Shown here: positions 36,213-47,337 of the stretch, piece by piece
Layout of the letters: every line of letters begins with the position of its first letter
How positions within the stretch are numbered: the stretch's first letter is position 1
Source of the DNA: Ceratorhiza oryzae-sativae
Taxonomy: Eukaryota; Basidiomycota; Agaricomycetes; Cantharellales; Ceratobasidiaceae
Length of the DNA stretch: 64,000 nucleotides
NCBI GenBank assembly: GCA_030998015.1
Contig: JARWMV010000251.1
Location: 620,001 to 684,000 of the forward strand
Reading direction: 5' to 3'
Translations under genes and position numbers: made by a program
The notes under the pieces: generated by a model
The model's input: only the letters and a program-made list of their open reading frames with translations
The model's database searches: none
What the model was told of the DNA's origin: nothing

Positions 36213-38121
36213 ATGGATTTTGACATGTTCAATGTTCCTGTCATCAACCTGAACTACTACGGTGCCCTAGGCTTGAAGGAAGAGGAAAACCCGTCGATCG
36301 AAGAGATTAAAGCTGCGTATAGTCACTTGGTGCGTTTAATATTTTGTTGTCGTGGTTTCTACAACACAATAGTTGTTATGGGTTGTAGGCACTTCAATGG
36401 CATCCGGAACGTAACAAGGATCTTGGAAAAAGAGAGACTGCATCGTTAAAGTTTGTGGAGGCAAGTCAACGAGAAAACAGAACGTTCCAGTGATGTGACT
36501 TATTACCCTAGATCAATGAAGCCTACAAGGCACTGATGGACAAGAAACAGCGCGAAGCGAAACAAGCTGCAAAAGCCGCCAAATCCAAACGGAAGGATGA
36601 ACGTGTGCTTAGTCCTCGCGCGCTTAGTCCTCGGGCCGGAGCTATGTCTCCTCCTCGCACGTTGAGCCCTGGACGTTCTAGGGCAGTGTCGCAGCCTCCC
36701 CCTCCGATGCCAGACATGTGAGTTTGTTTACCTAAAATTCTGATAGCGAATTTTTGACTCTATCCTCGCAAATCCAGCATGATCAACGGCTCTTTTGCGC
36801 CGTCTGTAAGCGGGTCGACCACCGAGACCGAGAGCACGACATTCTCCAGTGTATCTGGTGTTTCTTCATCTACCTCTCGGCCCTCTCGGTCGACGGTAAC
36901 TAGCCCTAGCCATCTCTCGACCTCCCTTCCAACACCTTCATATTATTCCCAACCTCGGAGCGCAGTTTCGGCCCCTCGCACGCCGCACTCGCCAGGCCCA
37001 TCCCCTTCAGGGCGATCAGGCTCTCCGTACACGCACTCTCATTCCCGCGAACCCTCGCCCGGAGGTCGAACCCCAACACGTCTTCACCACGAGGAACGTA
37101 CACGTGCCAGCGCGGTGAGATCGCCACCCGCGATCTTCACGTTCGAAGAAGACCATCGCGGGCGCCATCGAGACCGCGAACGGCGCGATAAACGTCCGAT
37201 GAGCGACATGACATCTGAGCTTGGGAGCGAGGCGTCCTCGAGCAATGGATACTCGGCTTCGGTCGTCAGCTCGTCCTCCACGGCGACCAATATCCCCGAC
37301 GATTGGATGTTCCCACTCTATCTCACGTTGGAAGATCTCTACACGTGCAAATCCCATCGTTTCAAGATAAACAGACATTTATTGAACGGCACGTCGAAAG
37401 AGGGTATGTTCGCGTTTTTGGATCCGTGTTGGATACGCGAATTGATTTGGTATTTGTTCACGTAGTGTTTGTTGATGTAAGCGTTCAGCCTGACTGGCGA
37501 GACGGAACCCAAATACGGTGTAAAGGTCTTGGAAACGAACGCGAAGGGCTGCCACCCCAGGTATGTTTTTCTTGCTAGGTATATCAACCTATGCAAATTA
37601 ATCAAACCAAAAATAGGACGTTATTTTTGTTGGTCAGTCCCTGGCACTTCTGATCTACCCCTAGACCCGTCTTGCTCACCCGGCTTTCTTGCAGTCAAAG
37701 AGAAACTTCACGCCCGATTCCTACGCGACCCCGTCGGGTACGACGTCTATGCTCGCCTCGAGATCAGTCTTGTCATCGCGCTAGGGGGCGCTGTAGGATC
37801 TGACGAGGCGCTTATGATCAAAGGGGTTGATGGACGAGAGATTGTTGTCGAAGTTCCTCCACCAGTCGTGCGACATGGGTCGATGACGAGGATTAAAGGG
37901 GCTGGTATGCCCAAGTACAAGAGCAAGGATGGGAGTGTCCCGTTGCGAGGTGATTTAATACTCGAGTAAGTGCTATCACGATAGTCGTAGTTGGATGTTT
38001 TTCATCGAGTTCTTTTGTTAGGTGGTGTGTTTTGCCGCCAGAGAAAGTCTTGAGCGAAGAAGCTTTGGCCGAATTGAGACAAGCATTGGGTAATAGTTGG
38101 CTGCGAGATGAAGAGGAGTAG
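36213..38121 (+). CDS. J-domain protein (DnaJ/Sis1-like) with HPE in place of HPD
   Basis: Hsp70 co-chaperone-like protein. The ATG at 36213 gives MDFDMFNVPVINLNYYGALG; the J domain continues NPSIEEIKAAYSHLALQWHP and INEAYKALMDKKQREAK. The loop between helices II and III reads HPE, whereas the Hsp70-stimulating tripeptide is HPD. A Ser/Pro-rich middle (about residues 85-330) with LSPRALSPR repeats follows. The C-terminal substrate-binding domains resemble type II J-proteins: PLYLTLEDLYTCKSHRFKI, VFVDVSVQPDWRDGTQI, IKGAGMPKYKSKDGSVPLRG, DLILE and WWCVLPPEKVLSEEAL, ending RDEEE at 38121. One intron uses a GC donor (GAG/GCAAGT). Confidence 0.87.
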
Positions 38122-38460
38122 ATGGTGGTGGATACGTCGTAACACACATCCTAATACTTGACCTGATACGACATAAACACTGTCCCTTTCGTTTTACTTT
38201 GGTTGGATAATCCTACACACACACTGTACTCTATACCATCTCACGATTCACACCAACACGCGATCCTACGAAAACACGCATTTGATTCAAAAGTAAAAAC
38301 GTACAAACACATAGATCATCCCGAGCGGGGACAACAAGCCACGACGATAGAGGTCTAGAGAACAAACAATTGAGCAAGCATACATGCACTAGGATTCATC
38401 TTCAACCTTCCTAGTTCCGGTCCGGATCCAACAGTCTAATATGTGTTTACCTTTAATCCA
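38122..38460. other. Convergent 3' intergenic region
   Basis: This lies between the stop of the J-domain gene and the stop of the minus-strand GBD/FH3 gene. It presumably holds both 3' UTRs; nothing else is seen. Confidence 0.4.
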
Positions 38461-40570
38461 CTACTTCATCGCAGGCCGCGGTCCAGCCGGGGTGCCGGAC
38501 CTGCTACCTTCTGCATGTTTCATCACGCTTGATGGTGGGTTCCCAACCATCCTGGCGAGGGTCCACGGGACCTCGAATTTGGCATCTTGGGTGAGCTGAA
38601 TGTAACGAGAGATTTCGAGGTGGAGTGTTGGGTAGTAGGTTGTGGAGGCCTTTCGAGCAGTCTAGTAGAAGCATGAGAAGCAAGGAGAGAGGAGGTACGG
38701 AAACAATGACGCACCGCAAGGATACGCTCAAAGCCGGATGCGAACAAGTCCGAGTGCCACCTATGCGCAGACATTTCGTCCGAGGGAGGCAACCTCAACT
38801 CAGCGGCTATTCTCGAAATGGAATTGACCAGCTTCAAATGTGTGGTCTACACAACCGGGCATCAGCGGCTTCCTCGAAACGACCAAGGGAAAAGCACTTG
38901 CAAGATAACCCATCGCCTCAAACTCGACACCACCTGTCATACCTCCCGGCGCCCTCGGTCTCTCTACCTTGGCCTCATCTACCTTGGCCAAAAGCCAAAT
39001 CGTGTTTTGGGGGTGGCAAAACACCCAAAAGTAGTCTCTGCATATATCACTCAACTCTTGCAGATAAGTTTTGTATATCCGGGGAGTGTGCAGGGATTGA
39101 ATAAATGCGTGTGGCGATACTGGTGCCGATGGAGATTCCGACGGGAGAGGAGCGGGGGTCAGAAGCAAGGCTCGAATTAGACTGTAGAGTGTCGTGTGGG
39201 GAGCTGGGAGTATGTATTGGGGCGGGGGTGTTGCTGCACGGCCGGAGGTAGCAGGGCTGGAACGGGGTGGGAGGCTAGGTGGTACAGATGGGTAGATTTC
39301 AAAGAGAATGAGAATCATGTCGACGATGAGTTGGCGAGAACAGACATCTCCGGGTTTCTTGTCCGAGTAGAGGAGGGACATGAGTTGAACAAATGGTGAT
39401 GGGACCGAGGATCGCAAGGCAAAACAGCCGATTGACGAGGTGGACAGAGCTTTGAAGCAGCGGAGAATTTCGTGTAGAAGAATGTCGTCACGTTGCTCTT
39501 CTCTAGGGTTAACTCAGCAAGTCAGACCAATGTCAGGGCGAACAGAGGCTGCCCGTACCTCCATTCCATCTCGAGAATTTCATGGAGCCTGGACATGAGA
39601 GCGGAATATCCACCGAGTCGAAGGAAGTCTTCGGACCAGCTGAATCGCGATCGTTAACCATGGGCAAGCGCATATACATATCAACCTGCATACCTTGCTG
39701 CCTCGTTCCGTAGCATGATCCTCAGCTTCCTCAGAATGTCAATGTCCAAATCGACCGTCTTATTGGTCTGGAGGATTTGACAAAATTTGCTGGGTGAGAT
39801 AATCTCACGCTCCTTGACACCCTTGTCCTTGGGCTTTGTCTTGTCCGTCTCTTTTGGTTTTGGTTTTTCTGTCTCTTTGGCCTTTTTGTTCTTGGCGCTA
39901 TTCAAATCCGAAAGGGAGCTGGACTTGGGCAAGTCTAGAGATGATCCACGTGCATGGCCGCCACGTTTCGAGGGCGTACCCGGCTCGTCGGCCAAAAATG
40001 CAGGACGCGGTGCTACAAGTTCTTCGTTTGACGCAGTGGCCCCTGCGCCGAGTGCAAACATTGGCTTTGGAGATGCCAGAGAGTCGTTGCTCCTCGTTCG
40101 ACGTAGGCTAGGGGGCGTAGCAGGGGCGGCAGGGACACTACCAAGGACGTGAGAGGACCGGAGCATCGCAGCTTTTACGGGCGTCTCGAGCGTGGTGAGC
40201 TTGACGCGCACGGTAGATGGGATTTGGAGGTCGTCCTGTCCAGCGCATCGATGTCATTTGATGAATATGAATTAGTCCCACGTAGACTTACGAGCATGCG
40301 TTCGAATGCAACATTGGTCGTTCCTCCCGTTGGCTGTGGCTCGAGCTTTGAAGCAATATTGGGCTGGGATTGTTTGCGAGGCATGTCGACGCTGCCTCGG
40401 TTGGATGAGTACCACGACTTGGTGCCCTCTGGCTGTGGACGTTGGGTCTGGGCGTGGGGCACATTCTCCTTTCCGTCGCCCTTTTTCGGGAGTGTCGGCG
40501 GAGTCACAATCTCGAACGGAGACTCGTCGCTCGACAGCTGCCGGCGGGACGGGAGCACCTTTTTGAACAT
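38461..40570 (-). CDS. GBD/FH3 (formin N-terminal-like) armadillo protein without FH2
   Basis: It resembles the Rho-GTPase-binding and FH3 armadillo regions of diaphanous formins. The ATG at 40570 begins MFKKVLPSRRQLSSDE, a Ser/Pro-rich disordered N-terminus with a Lys/Glu-rich tract (KKAKETEKPKPKETDK). The domain follows: SPSKFCQILQTNKTVDLDID, ILRKLRIMLRNEAA, WSEDFLRLGGYSALMSRL, DDILLHEILRCFKALSTSS, IGCFALRSSVPSPFVQLMSL, RQLIVDMILILFEIYPS, and YLQELSDICRDYFWVFCHP. It ends GTPAGPRPAMK at 38461. No FH1 or FH2 domain follows, so it cannot nucleate actin itself; a Rho-regulated scaffold is my inference. Confidence 0.78.
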
Positions 40571-40879
40571 GGCGCTGGCACGGGGCATGAGCCGACATTG
40601 CGCGGCACGCACATGGAGCCACTCACGATGCAGACGGGGGCTATGACAGGACAGCTAGTAGCTCATTCAAGACCGAGACCGAGGCGGATGGGTACCAGCA
40701 GATGTTGGTCTCTAGGCGCGCTCCCCTCAACACCACGTGATCGCGCTCTTATTATGTAATAAATATGCTCCTATGTCAAAGCACTGCCGCATGACATCAC
40801 ATGCACTCCACCATCCCTATATTTACCCAGTCGCCTGAGCATCTCGTCACCTCTCGTCAACATCTTACCTCCCAACACC

Positions 40880-41761
40880 ATGTCTGGCATTGCCAAGAAA
40901 GCGGGCCTGGTCAGTCTATTTCTGTCGTGCTCGATGTGATGCTCACCTGCCCGCAGAAAGTGTTTGAGAAACACTTGGACAACTATACCCCCGCCGACCC
41001 CCTGTATGAAGAGTACACCGACGACCGCGGCCGCAAGAGGCGCAGAAAGGCATGTCCACCCTGTTCTCGTGTGTATGTGCATCGTCTTACATCCACCCAG
41101 CGTGAGCTCCCCCCCGGTCTCTCCAAGCGCGACGCGGCCATCCTCAGGAAGGTTAAATCTCGAGCACACTACCTCGACAAGGGCTTCAGCGTCTGCGGCC
41201 TGCGCTTTGGCTGGACATTTATCATTGGTTTGTTCCTCCACCTCGTCAACCCCTTTATCTCGACTGACGACCCGTTCTCCCACAGGCATCATCCCCATGG
41301 CGGGCGACATTGCAGATGCATCCCTCAACTACTTCCTCGTAGTGCGAAAGGCCAGGCAAGCTGAAATCCCCGGCTGGCTGCTGCGCAAGATGCTCGCCAA
41401 CAACGCAGTCAGCGCCGGCGTTGGGTTTATCCCGGTCGTGGGCGATATCATCTTGGCCACCTACAAAGCGAATAGCCGGAACGCCGCATTGCTCGAAGAG
41501 TTCCTCAGAATTCGGTGCGTTCTTTCGGTTGCTGTGCTTGGCTGTGCCGTCCTGACAGTGGAGCGTGCTGTGGCGCAGAGGTGAGGAGTTTCTGAAAGCT
41601 GAAGCTGCCCGGAACGAGGATGAGGCCGTCATCAAGCCCGGCGCTGGACGCGAGCAAGGCGAGACTATCCCAGGAAAGAAAACAGGCACGATAAAGGCCT
41701 GTTTACCGGCCAGCCAAAGGCGGGGTCCTCTTCGGCTTTGGTCAATACCAATGTCAAGTGA
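40880..41761 (+). CDS. DUF4112 family protein
   Basis: Small fungal protein of unknown function with a hydrophobic core. Exons: MSGIAKKAGL, then KVFEKHLDNYTPADPLYEEY, RELPPGLSKRDAAILRKVKS, AHYLDKGFSVCGLRFGWTF, IIPMAGDIADASLNYFLVV, and AGVGFIPVVGDIILATYKAN; the paired IP-GD motifs are the family mark. The last exon reads GEEFLKAEAARNEDEAV and GREQGETIPGKKTG. A natural-looking C-terminus (HDKGLFTGQPKAGSSSALVN) ending at 41761 is one base out of frame from about 41690, suggesting a single missing base. Without it the frame runs on to 41831. Head-to-head with the GBD/FH3 gene across 309 bp. Confidence 0.8.
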
Positions 41762-41979
41762 TGGACGGTCTGCATCTACTATACTACTATCATTTACATA
41801 TGCTCAATTACTTCACGTCGTGATACCCTGATGTATATTTCATAAACGATCCACTTTTGCTCAATAAATGTCATTTTTGGATATCCAAGCCGAGGGTGCC
41901 CCACGAGACCACAAATCCTCTTCGAGAGTACCCTGACATTTGTCGGTAGGGGCAACGTGTTTTTGTGTCTCGACGCAAC

Positions 41980-42006
41980 GCACGGACCAGCCTCGGTTTC
42001 TATATC
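41980..42006 (+). promoter_or_regulatory. U2 copy 4 promoter: proximal element and TATA
   Basis: GCACGGACC at 41980-41988 and TATATC at 42001-42006, respectively 56 and 35 nt before the RNA start, the same offsets as at copies 2, 3 and 5. No distal second element was found here. Confidence 0.75.
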
Positions 42007-42035
42007 AACGTCGCCGTTCTCGTCTTGCATTCCTC

Positions 42036-42222
42036 ACCACTCTGGCCTTTTGGCTTAGATCAAGTGTAGTATCTGTTCTTTTAGTCTTAATCGACTAAAC
42101 GCTGGCACCGCCAGCTATATCGATTATTCAATTTTTGCCGCCCGGGTCGACGCTCCTCTGCTTGCACGAGCGTTGGCGAGATGACCTTGCCGCTACAGTA
42201 CTGGCTTGCGTTGTCGCGGGAT
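42036..42222 (+). ncRNA. U2 spliceosomal snRNA, copy 4
   Basis: Full-length copy, identical by eye to copy 5 throughout the body. It has stem-loop I, branch-site recognition GTAGTA, stem IIb, Sm site CAATTTTTG, stem III (ACGCTC/GAGCGT), and stem-loop IV with CTACAGTACTGG. It sits in the gap between DUF4112 and RMD1 with its own promoter and 3' element. It probably represents the functional consensus. Confidence 0.92.
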
Positions 42223-42250
42223 TTTTTCTTTTTTTTTTGAGAGTCGACTG

Positions 42251-42262
42251 GGCCTAACCCTA
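42251..42262 (+). terminator. U2 copy 4 conserved 3' element
   Basis: GGCCTAACCCTA begins 215 nt after the RNA 5' end, following a T-rich tract and GTCGACTG. Same arrangement as copies 3 and 5. Confidence 0.6.
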
Positions 42263-42451
42263 TAAATAAACCACTGTCATAGCAATATCATGTGCTTTCG
42301 CGGGCACTGGTAACCCATGTTGCTACTTATGGCAAGCGAGTCTCCATATTAGGAGACTGATCGAGTGATCTAATTCAAATGCGAGTGTGGATTGTTCATA
42401 AATAATTACAAAGATTATGCAATGGCGAATCGGCTAGGTTGGAATAGCGAA

Positions 42452-43755
42452 TCAATGTTTTCGTTTCTTCGGCTCTTCCCGGGATTCGCTCTCCAAGTTT
42501 TCTGGCCCTCCAACGACCATGTGCCAAAGCTCGGGACCATCCCTGATAATCGCCTATGCTCGCATACATAGACATTAACTTGATATACCAACTACTCATC
42601 TCGATCAAAGCACTCACGATCACGACCTCGACGGCAATTAGCGCAATGATGATCAGCTCCATCCTGTGTCCGGAACTTTCCGCCAACAATTCTCAACAAA
42701 CCCTGCAGTTCCGCCGCATACGTGATCTTCGCATTGACCGAATCTGCCCGAGCTTTGATCTCCAACGCCTCGCTCACGGAATCAAAGTATCCCTCGAGGA
42801 CGGGCTCGGCCCAATAATCGTCCGGCGTATCTCCAAACGATTCCCGACCCAGATTCACGCCCTGTCGGAAACGCATGAGTTGACCCAATTTCATTCGGAG
42901 CTCCTTTCGGCCTAGACCGGGTTTGCCGGTTGTGCCCAGAGTCGAGGGTAACTTTGAGACGGAAGATAGGTAGCTATCGAGCGACGTTTCGAGTGCGGCC
43001 AAGGCAGAAGAGCGGGCGAGAGCGTGGGAGAATGCGTAGCGCGCCGGAAGAGTATCGTATGGTAATGCGGTAGGTGTTTGGGGCTGGGACGGAAACTCGA
43101 GTTCAGTGATGGGTGGCATTTGGCCGAGAATAATGAGATCTCCCTGGAGGCGAGTTGCCCTAGGATACGTTACCACCAAGCCCACAATATAGATGATAAT
43201 TCAGGATACGCACTCGTTGGGATCCGTGACAAACTCGAGCTCCTCAATTTCCATGGCCTTCAACCGTCCGTTCTCAACGCCTTTCACCCTCATGATCACT
43301 TCCGCGACAAACATCCTCGCTTCTGCCTCACTAAGACCCCAAAACACACAATTCCCCGAGTCAAACACCCAAACTTCTCCGCCGACGTTTTCCCTCCATT
43401 GCGGTATCCACCAAGCTGCATGAACCCTCTGTGCACCGGGAGGAAGCACACCCGGAGCGCCGAGTACGTGAGGGTGGTACGCTTCAGCAGTGGCTAGTGT
43501 CAGCACGGGTTTGATAGGGCTCCGAGTTGGAGTTGGGTTGGATCGGATGGGAAGAGATGCCTGAGCTGCTCGTCGAAGAGTTTGCGGTTTCGCTTTTGGA
43601 GACGTAGGAGCGGGCGAAGGGGCGGATGCGAGTCGCACAGACGACAGACTGAATGCTCGAGTAAACTGCAACCCAGGGCGAGTTATAGGTGTCCGAGCCC
43701 CTCTGATCATAGTTCTACTTTGTAGAGCCGAGCGCGTCAGCTGTCTCAAGTTCAT
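42452..43755 (-). CDS. RMD1/DUF155 mitochondrial family protein
   Basis: DUF155 proteins (yeast RMD1/YDR282C, human RMND1) act in mitochondria, the latter supporting mitochondrial translation. The ATG at 43755 begins MNLRQLTRSALQSRTMIR, an Arg/Ser-rich likely presequence. The domain shows VWVFDSGNCVFWGLSEAEAR, IEELEFVTDPNE, GDLIILGQMPPITELEF, LPYDTLPARYAFSHALARS, LGRKELRMKLGQLMRFRQG, DTPDDYWAEPVLEGYFDSV, then LLAESSGHRMELIIIALIAV with a C-terminal membrane segment. It ends DGPELWHMVVGGPENLESES and EEPKKRKH, stop 42452. LLR should run into ELLAESSGH, but two bases appear to be missing near 42690. The last intron runs from a GTGAGT next to 42616. Confidence 0.88.
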
Positions 43756-43932
43756 GATCGTAGAGGTCCAGATGAAAGCAAGGACAAAGCGAGTTTCTAT
43801 TTTCCCAATTAGGACACGGCGTAAGCCCCGGCCGGCGGCAGTGAACGGTGAAACAAGTGATCACGTGATATTTTGTACTTTACGACCCAACTCCACTCGC
43901 CTTTTGCACGTTTCTTGACGACAGTAGGAATA

Positions 43933-45383
43933 ATGAATCAAGGAGGGGTACGCAATTACGGGACCACTTGGTAACTCGATATCCATTCTGACTCGACCCT
44001 TTTCCTTGTAGCTCGAACGAGATATTTTCGGTGGCTCGGATGATTCGGACCTTTCTGAGGATGGTACGTCAACGATGGTTCGATGACAAGCAAAAATATT
44101 GATTGGATTGATTGGATTAGAGCGCCAAAACTTCCGTGCTCAGCGCAAGGGTGCAGCATCCCGTTCTGAATCACCCGCGCCAGTCCGGCAAGACGCAGGT
44201 TCGGACTATGGGGACGAGGAGATGGGCGAAAAGCCGAGTAGCAGTGGTGGGATCCCTCGCTTCACCAAACGCAAAAAGTCTCTGGGTGGCGAGGGTGATG
44301 GTGTTGGGGGAGGAAGCTCGAATCCAAAAAAGCGGAGAAAAAGGAGGGAGCGCGAAAGGGAGCCTAGTGTCGAAATGGACACACTACCGGACCTGACACC
44401 TGAAGAGCGTGAGTATCTCTTTTGACCAAACTGCTGTAGGCCTCATACATAACTCCGTTTTAGGCAGAAAACTTGAGCTTAGCCAAAAGATTGATTCGAT
44501 CATCAAGCCAGGTAAGGCTGGAAAGAAGAAAAAGAAGACTAAAAAGGGCGATGAAGAGGTGTGCCATACGTACTCGCGGCTCTAATTACATTTTGACCGT
44601 TTACAGGAGTTGGACCTTCATGCTGACGAAGAGGTCATTCGTCTCCGTCAGGCTATGCACGCGGCTGCCGACCGTGACATCGAGGCGAATGCCAACAAGC
44701 AGCCGGCTGTAGCCAAACTTAAAATGTTGGGCGAGGTAATGGATATGTTGCAAAAGTGAGTGTCCTCGTCTAGGACATTTTCATATACCTGACCATTTGG
44801 TCACAGGTCGTCGTTTAGCCAGTCAGTCTTGGACAACAACCTCTTTGAAGGGGTTAGGCGCTGGCTTGAACCGCTCCCCGACAAATCTCTCCCAGCGCTC
44901 AGTATTCAAAACGCCTTTTTCGACATCATGCCCAAGGTTTTCATCGACACTGCTACGCTCAAGGAATCCGGCTTGGGGAAGATTGTTCTTTTCTACACAA
45001 AATGCAAGCGTGTCACCCCCAACATTCGCCGCATCGCCGATACCCTTGTCGCCAATTGGTCTCGTCCGATCGTCAAGCGCTCGGCGTCGTACCGTGACAG
45101 GCTCGTGCCTACGGCCGAAGCCGAGGTGAGCACTCGTCAGGAAAAGCTGGGAAAGCTTCTCGAACGCACTGCGCCCAACCCGGCCAACAGTCGTGGACGA
45201 AAAAACGCGGTGCGTATCCCAGAGAGTACGATTGGGAGGTATACCGTGGCGCCCAAGGTCGGGGGCGTGACCATTGCGGCGGGCGTGGCGGAGGATGTGG
45301 AGAGGAGAAGGTTGAACCAGGAGAGGCTGAGGAAGATGCAGAGAAAGTTGGATTCGGCAAAACAGAAGACTGCAAAGCCGTAG
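43933..45383 (+). CDS. SPN1: IWS1/SPN1 transcription elongation factor
   Basis: Partner of Spt6 on elongating RNA polymerase II. The ATG at 43933 starts MNQGG, then LERDIFGGSDDSDLSEDE, an acidic Spt6-binding-like N-terminus. A basic region follows (IPRFTKRKKSLGG, PKKRRKRREREREPS). The conserved TFIIS-N-like helical core has EVIRLRQAMHAAADRDIEAN, AVAKLKMLGEVMDMLQK, LFEGVRRWLEPLPDKSLPAL, SIQNAFFDIMPKVFIDTATL and SGLGKIVLFYTKCKRVTPNI, ending KLDSAKQKTAKP. Five exons with short introns. Divergent from RMD1 across 177 bp. Confidence 0.93.
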
Positions 45384-45759
45384 GTTTGTGCTTGTGTTTG
45401 ACTATAATATGTAGTACTATATTATATTATATGAGCTTTCACCCCATCATTGTTGGACTATACGCGTGCTGACGATACATTGATTTGTCACTTCGAGGCG
45501 TGATCGAACGTTGCAGATCATGAGGGTGACTGTCTCTATCGAAGGATGTTCAGTGATTCAAAAGCGCGATATACAAATGCACAACTAACAAGATCGGAAA
45601 ACGTGAAAACTGGACGACGCAAGGGAATCAAAGTGGGTCATAGGTATATACAAGGATACGAGTGGAAAGCTACACAACGGATAGCAAAATATAAAAAAAC
45701 GAATTGACAGTAGGGTTGCAGTTGACTGCATATATTCCACAAAACGTCAAATCCACTGA
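45384..45759. other. Convergent 3' intergenic region
   Basis: The 376 bp between the IWS1 stop and the BAH-PHD stop. AT-rich at the left end; no gene seen. Confidence 0.4.
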
Positions 45760-47337
45760 CTAAATGACTCGCCCGCAATACATACAACGAAAGAGTCGGC
45801 CCCGGTGAGGCCTCTTGAAGTCGTTGAACAACTTGACATCGTCTTCGTGCGGGTACAATGCAAACTCGTCTCCATCGCGATCGTCCCACATCTCGCGGAG
45901 CAATTGGCGTGCTTTCTTCACAATTGCTTCGTTGCCGACTATGCCAGCACCGCACCCGCGCTTGATGGGAGTTTGTGCGCAATAAATAATATTGCATATC
46001 GATCCTTCGTCAAGGTCATAGAGGGGGAATATTGGCTCATCTCCTCCTTCCTCCTCACCAATACCTTCCCGGAGCATATCATAGAATCTCTTCGGAAGGT
46101 CTTCGTGAGTGCGCCCTGTGGTGGTGTCCGTCCAGGTCGTGCACTCGTCGGTGCCGAAAAGCATCGCCGGGAGACGCTGAGAGGGCGGGATATCACCCTT
46201 GGGAATGCGGAACCCGAGGTTTTCGAGACACACGTCGTGGTACCAAAACCCGCACCCCTCACGCGGGCAGAGTCGCTGGCGATGCTCATCTGGCTTATAT
46301 CGAACACGGCAAGTCTCGGCGGCACATCGTGCGGGAGGGAGCTGAAACACGTGAGCAACGAGCGAGCAGTCTAAGAAACGGTGGTACTTACATGACCATT
46401 CTCTCCTAGAACTATACGAGTGGATGCTATTCCTCGCCTTATTCGAAGGTTAAACCTTGAAACGTGACGACCCAGATTAGTTTACTGCGGGAATGTAAAC
46501 ATAAAATTGTCTCACCGATACCAAAAATCGTCCTTTCCGATCGGCTCTTGATTCCGGTCGAGCTCGTTGAAAAAGCGAATGTCCACTTTACGGATAATCG
46601 ATTCGGCTGAAATCACTTGCCTGTGATTAGACAAGACAAATTCGTTCAAGCTGAACGGGCAGAGCGTACTACAGCGAACGAGTTATGCGAGAAGCGGGAT
46701 CCAACATCCATATGACTTACAGATTGCCGACCGTAACACGGAGACTCTGAACATCTGAGGATCAAGGGCAAGGCAGCCGGTGAGCACGGGTGCTCTAGCG
46801 AGCAACAATGGATACTTACTGATCGAAGAGTAGAACCAATCACAAAGTAAAAAGAGCTGAAAGAATGATCAGCGGCCGTGCGCCATGCCAATTACTCGAA
46901 CCGCTTACCTCCATGTTACCCGAATCTTCGTGCTCGCCTTTGATCTCAATCACCTTCGCGAACCAGCGCTCACCCTCGTAAGAAGTTCTAGAGTAGTCTT
47001 TTCCTTGGTCAACCTCGATGCTGCGAAATGAAATTGATAAACACACCAAGAGTAGAACAAAATCTCAAACGTACCAGTCGCCTATTTCAATCGTAACATT
47101 TCCATTGTGCAAAGACACCTGGCGATGGGGAACGCCGTAGAGGCCAAACAGCTGAATTTGTTTGTCAAAGTCCTCTCGCTTATGCACGAGCTCGGCGATG
47201 ACGTCGTAATTCAACTTGAACCCGCCCGATACCGCTCGAAGATTCGGCCCGGGTTTCGGTCGGCCGTTGCAGTGGTTAGACGTGCGTTTTCCAGACCTGT
47301 GGTTTTTTGAACGGGTGCTCGCTCCGTGCGGAGACAT
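45760..47337 (-). CDS. BAH-PHD chromatin-type protein
   Basis: Likely nuclear histone-reading or chromatin protein. The ATG at 47337 gives MSPHGASTRSKNHRSGKR, a basic N-terminus, then FKLNYDVIAELVHKREDFDK. The BAH domain includes IEIGDWYVSIEVDQGKDYSR, ERWFAKVIEIKGEHED, SSFYFVIGSTL, GRQ, VISAESIIRKVDIRFFNEL and KDDFWYRFNLRIR. A zinc-finger exon follows: CAAETCRVRY, RLCPREGCGFWYHDVCLENL, resembling a PHD. The C-terminal part has CNIIYCAQTPIKRGCGAGIV and ends RLFRCMYCGRVI. The domain order BAH then PHD is as in several fungal chromatin proteins. Many introns, so exon edges are approximate. Confidence 0.8.

Noticed and set aside
42251..42262. CCCTA-containing motif as a telomere-like repeat
   Set aside because: It occurs once per U2 gene at a fixed distance and not in tandem, so a link to telomeres is unlikely.
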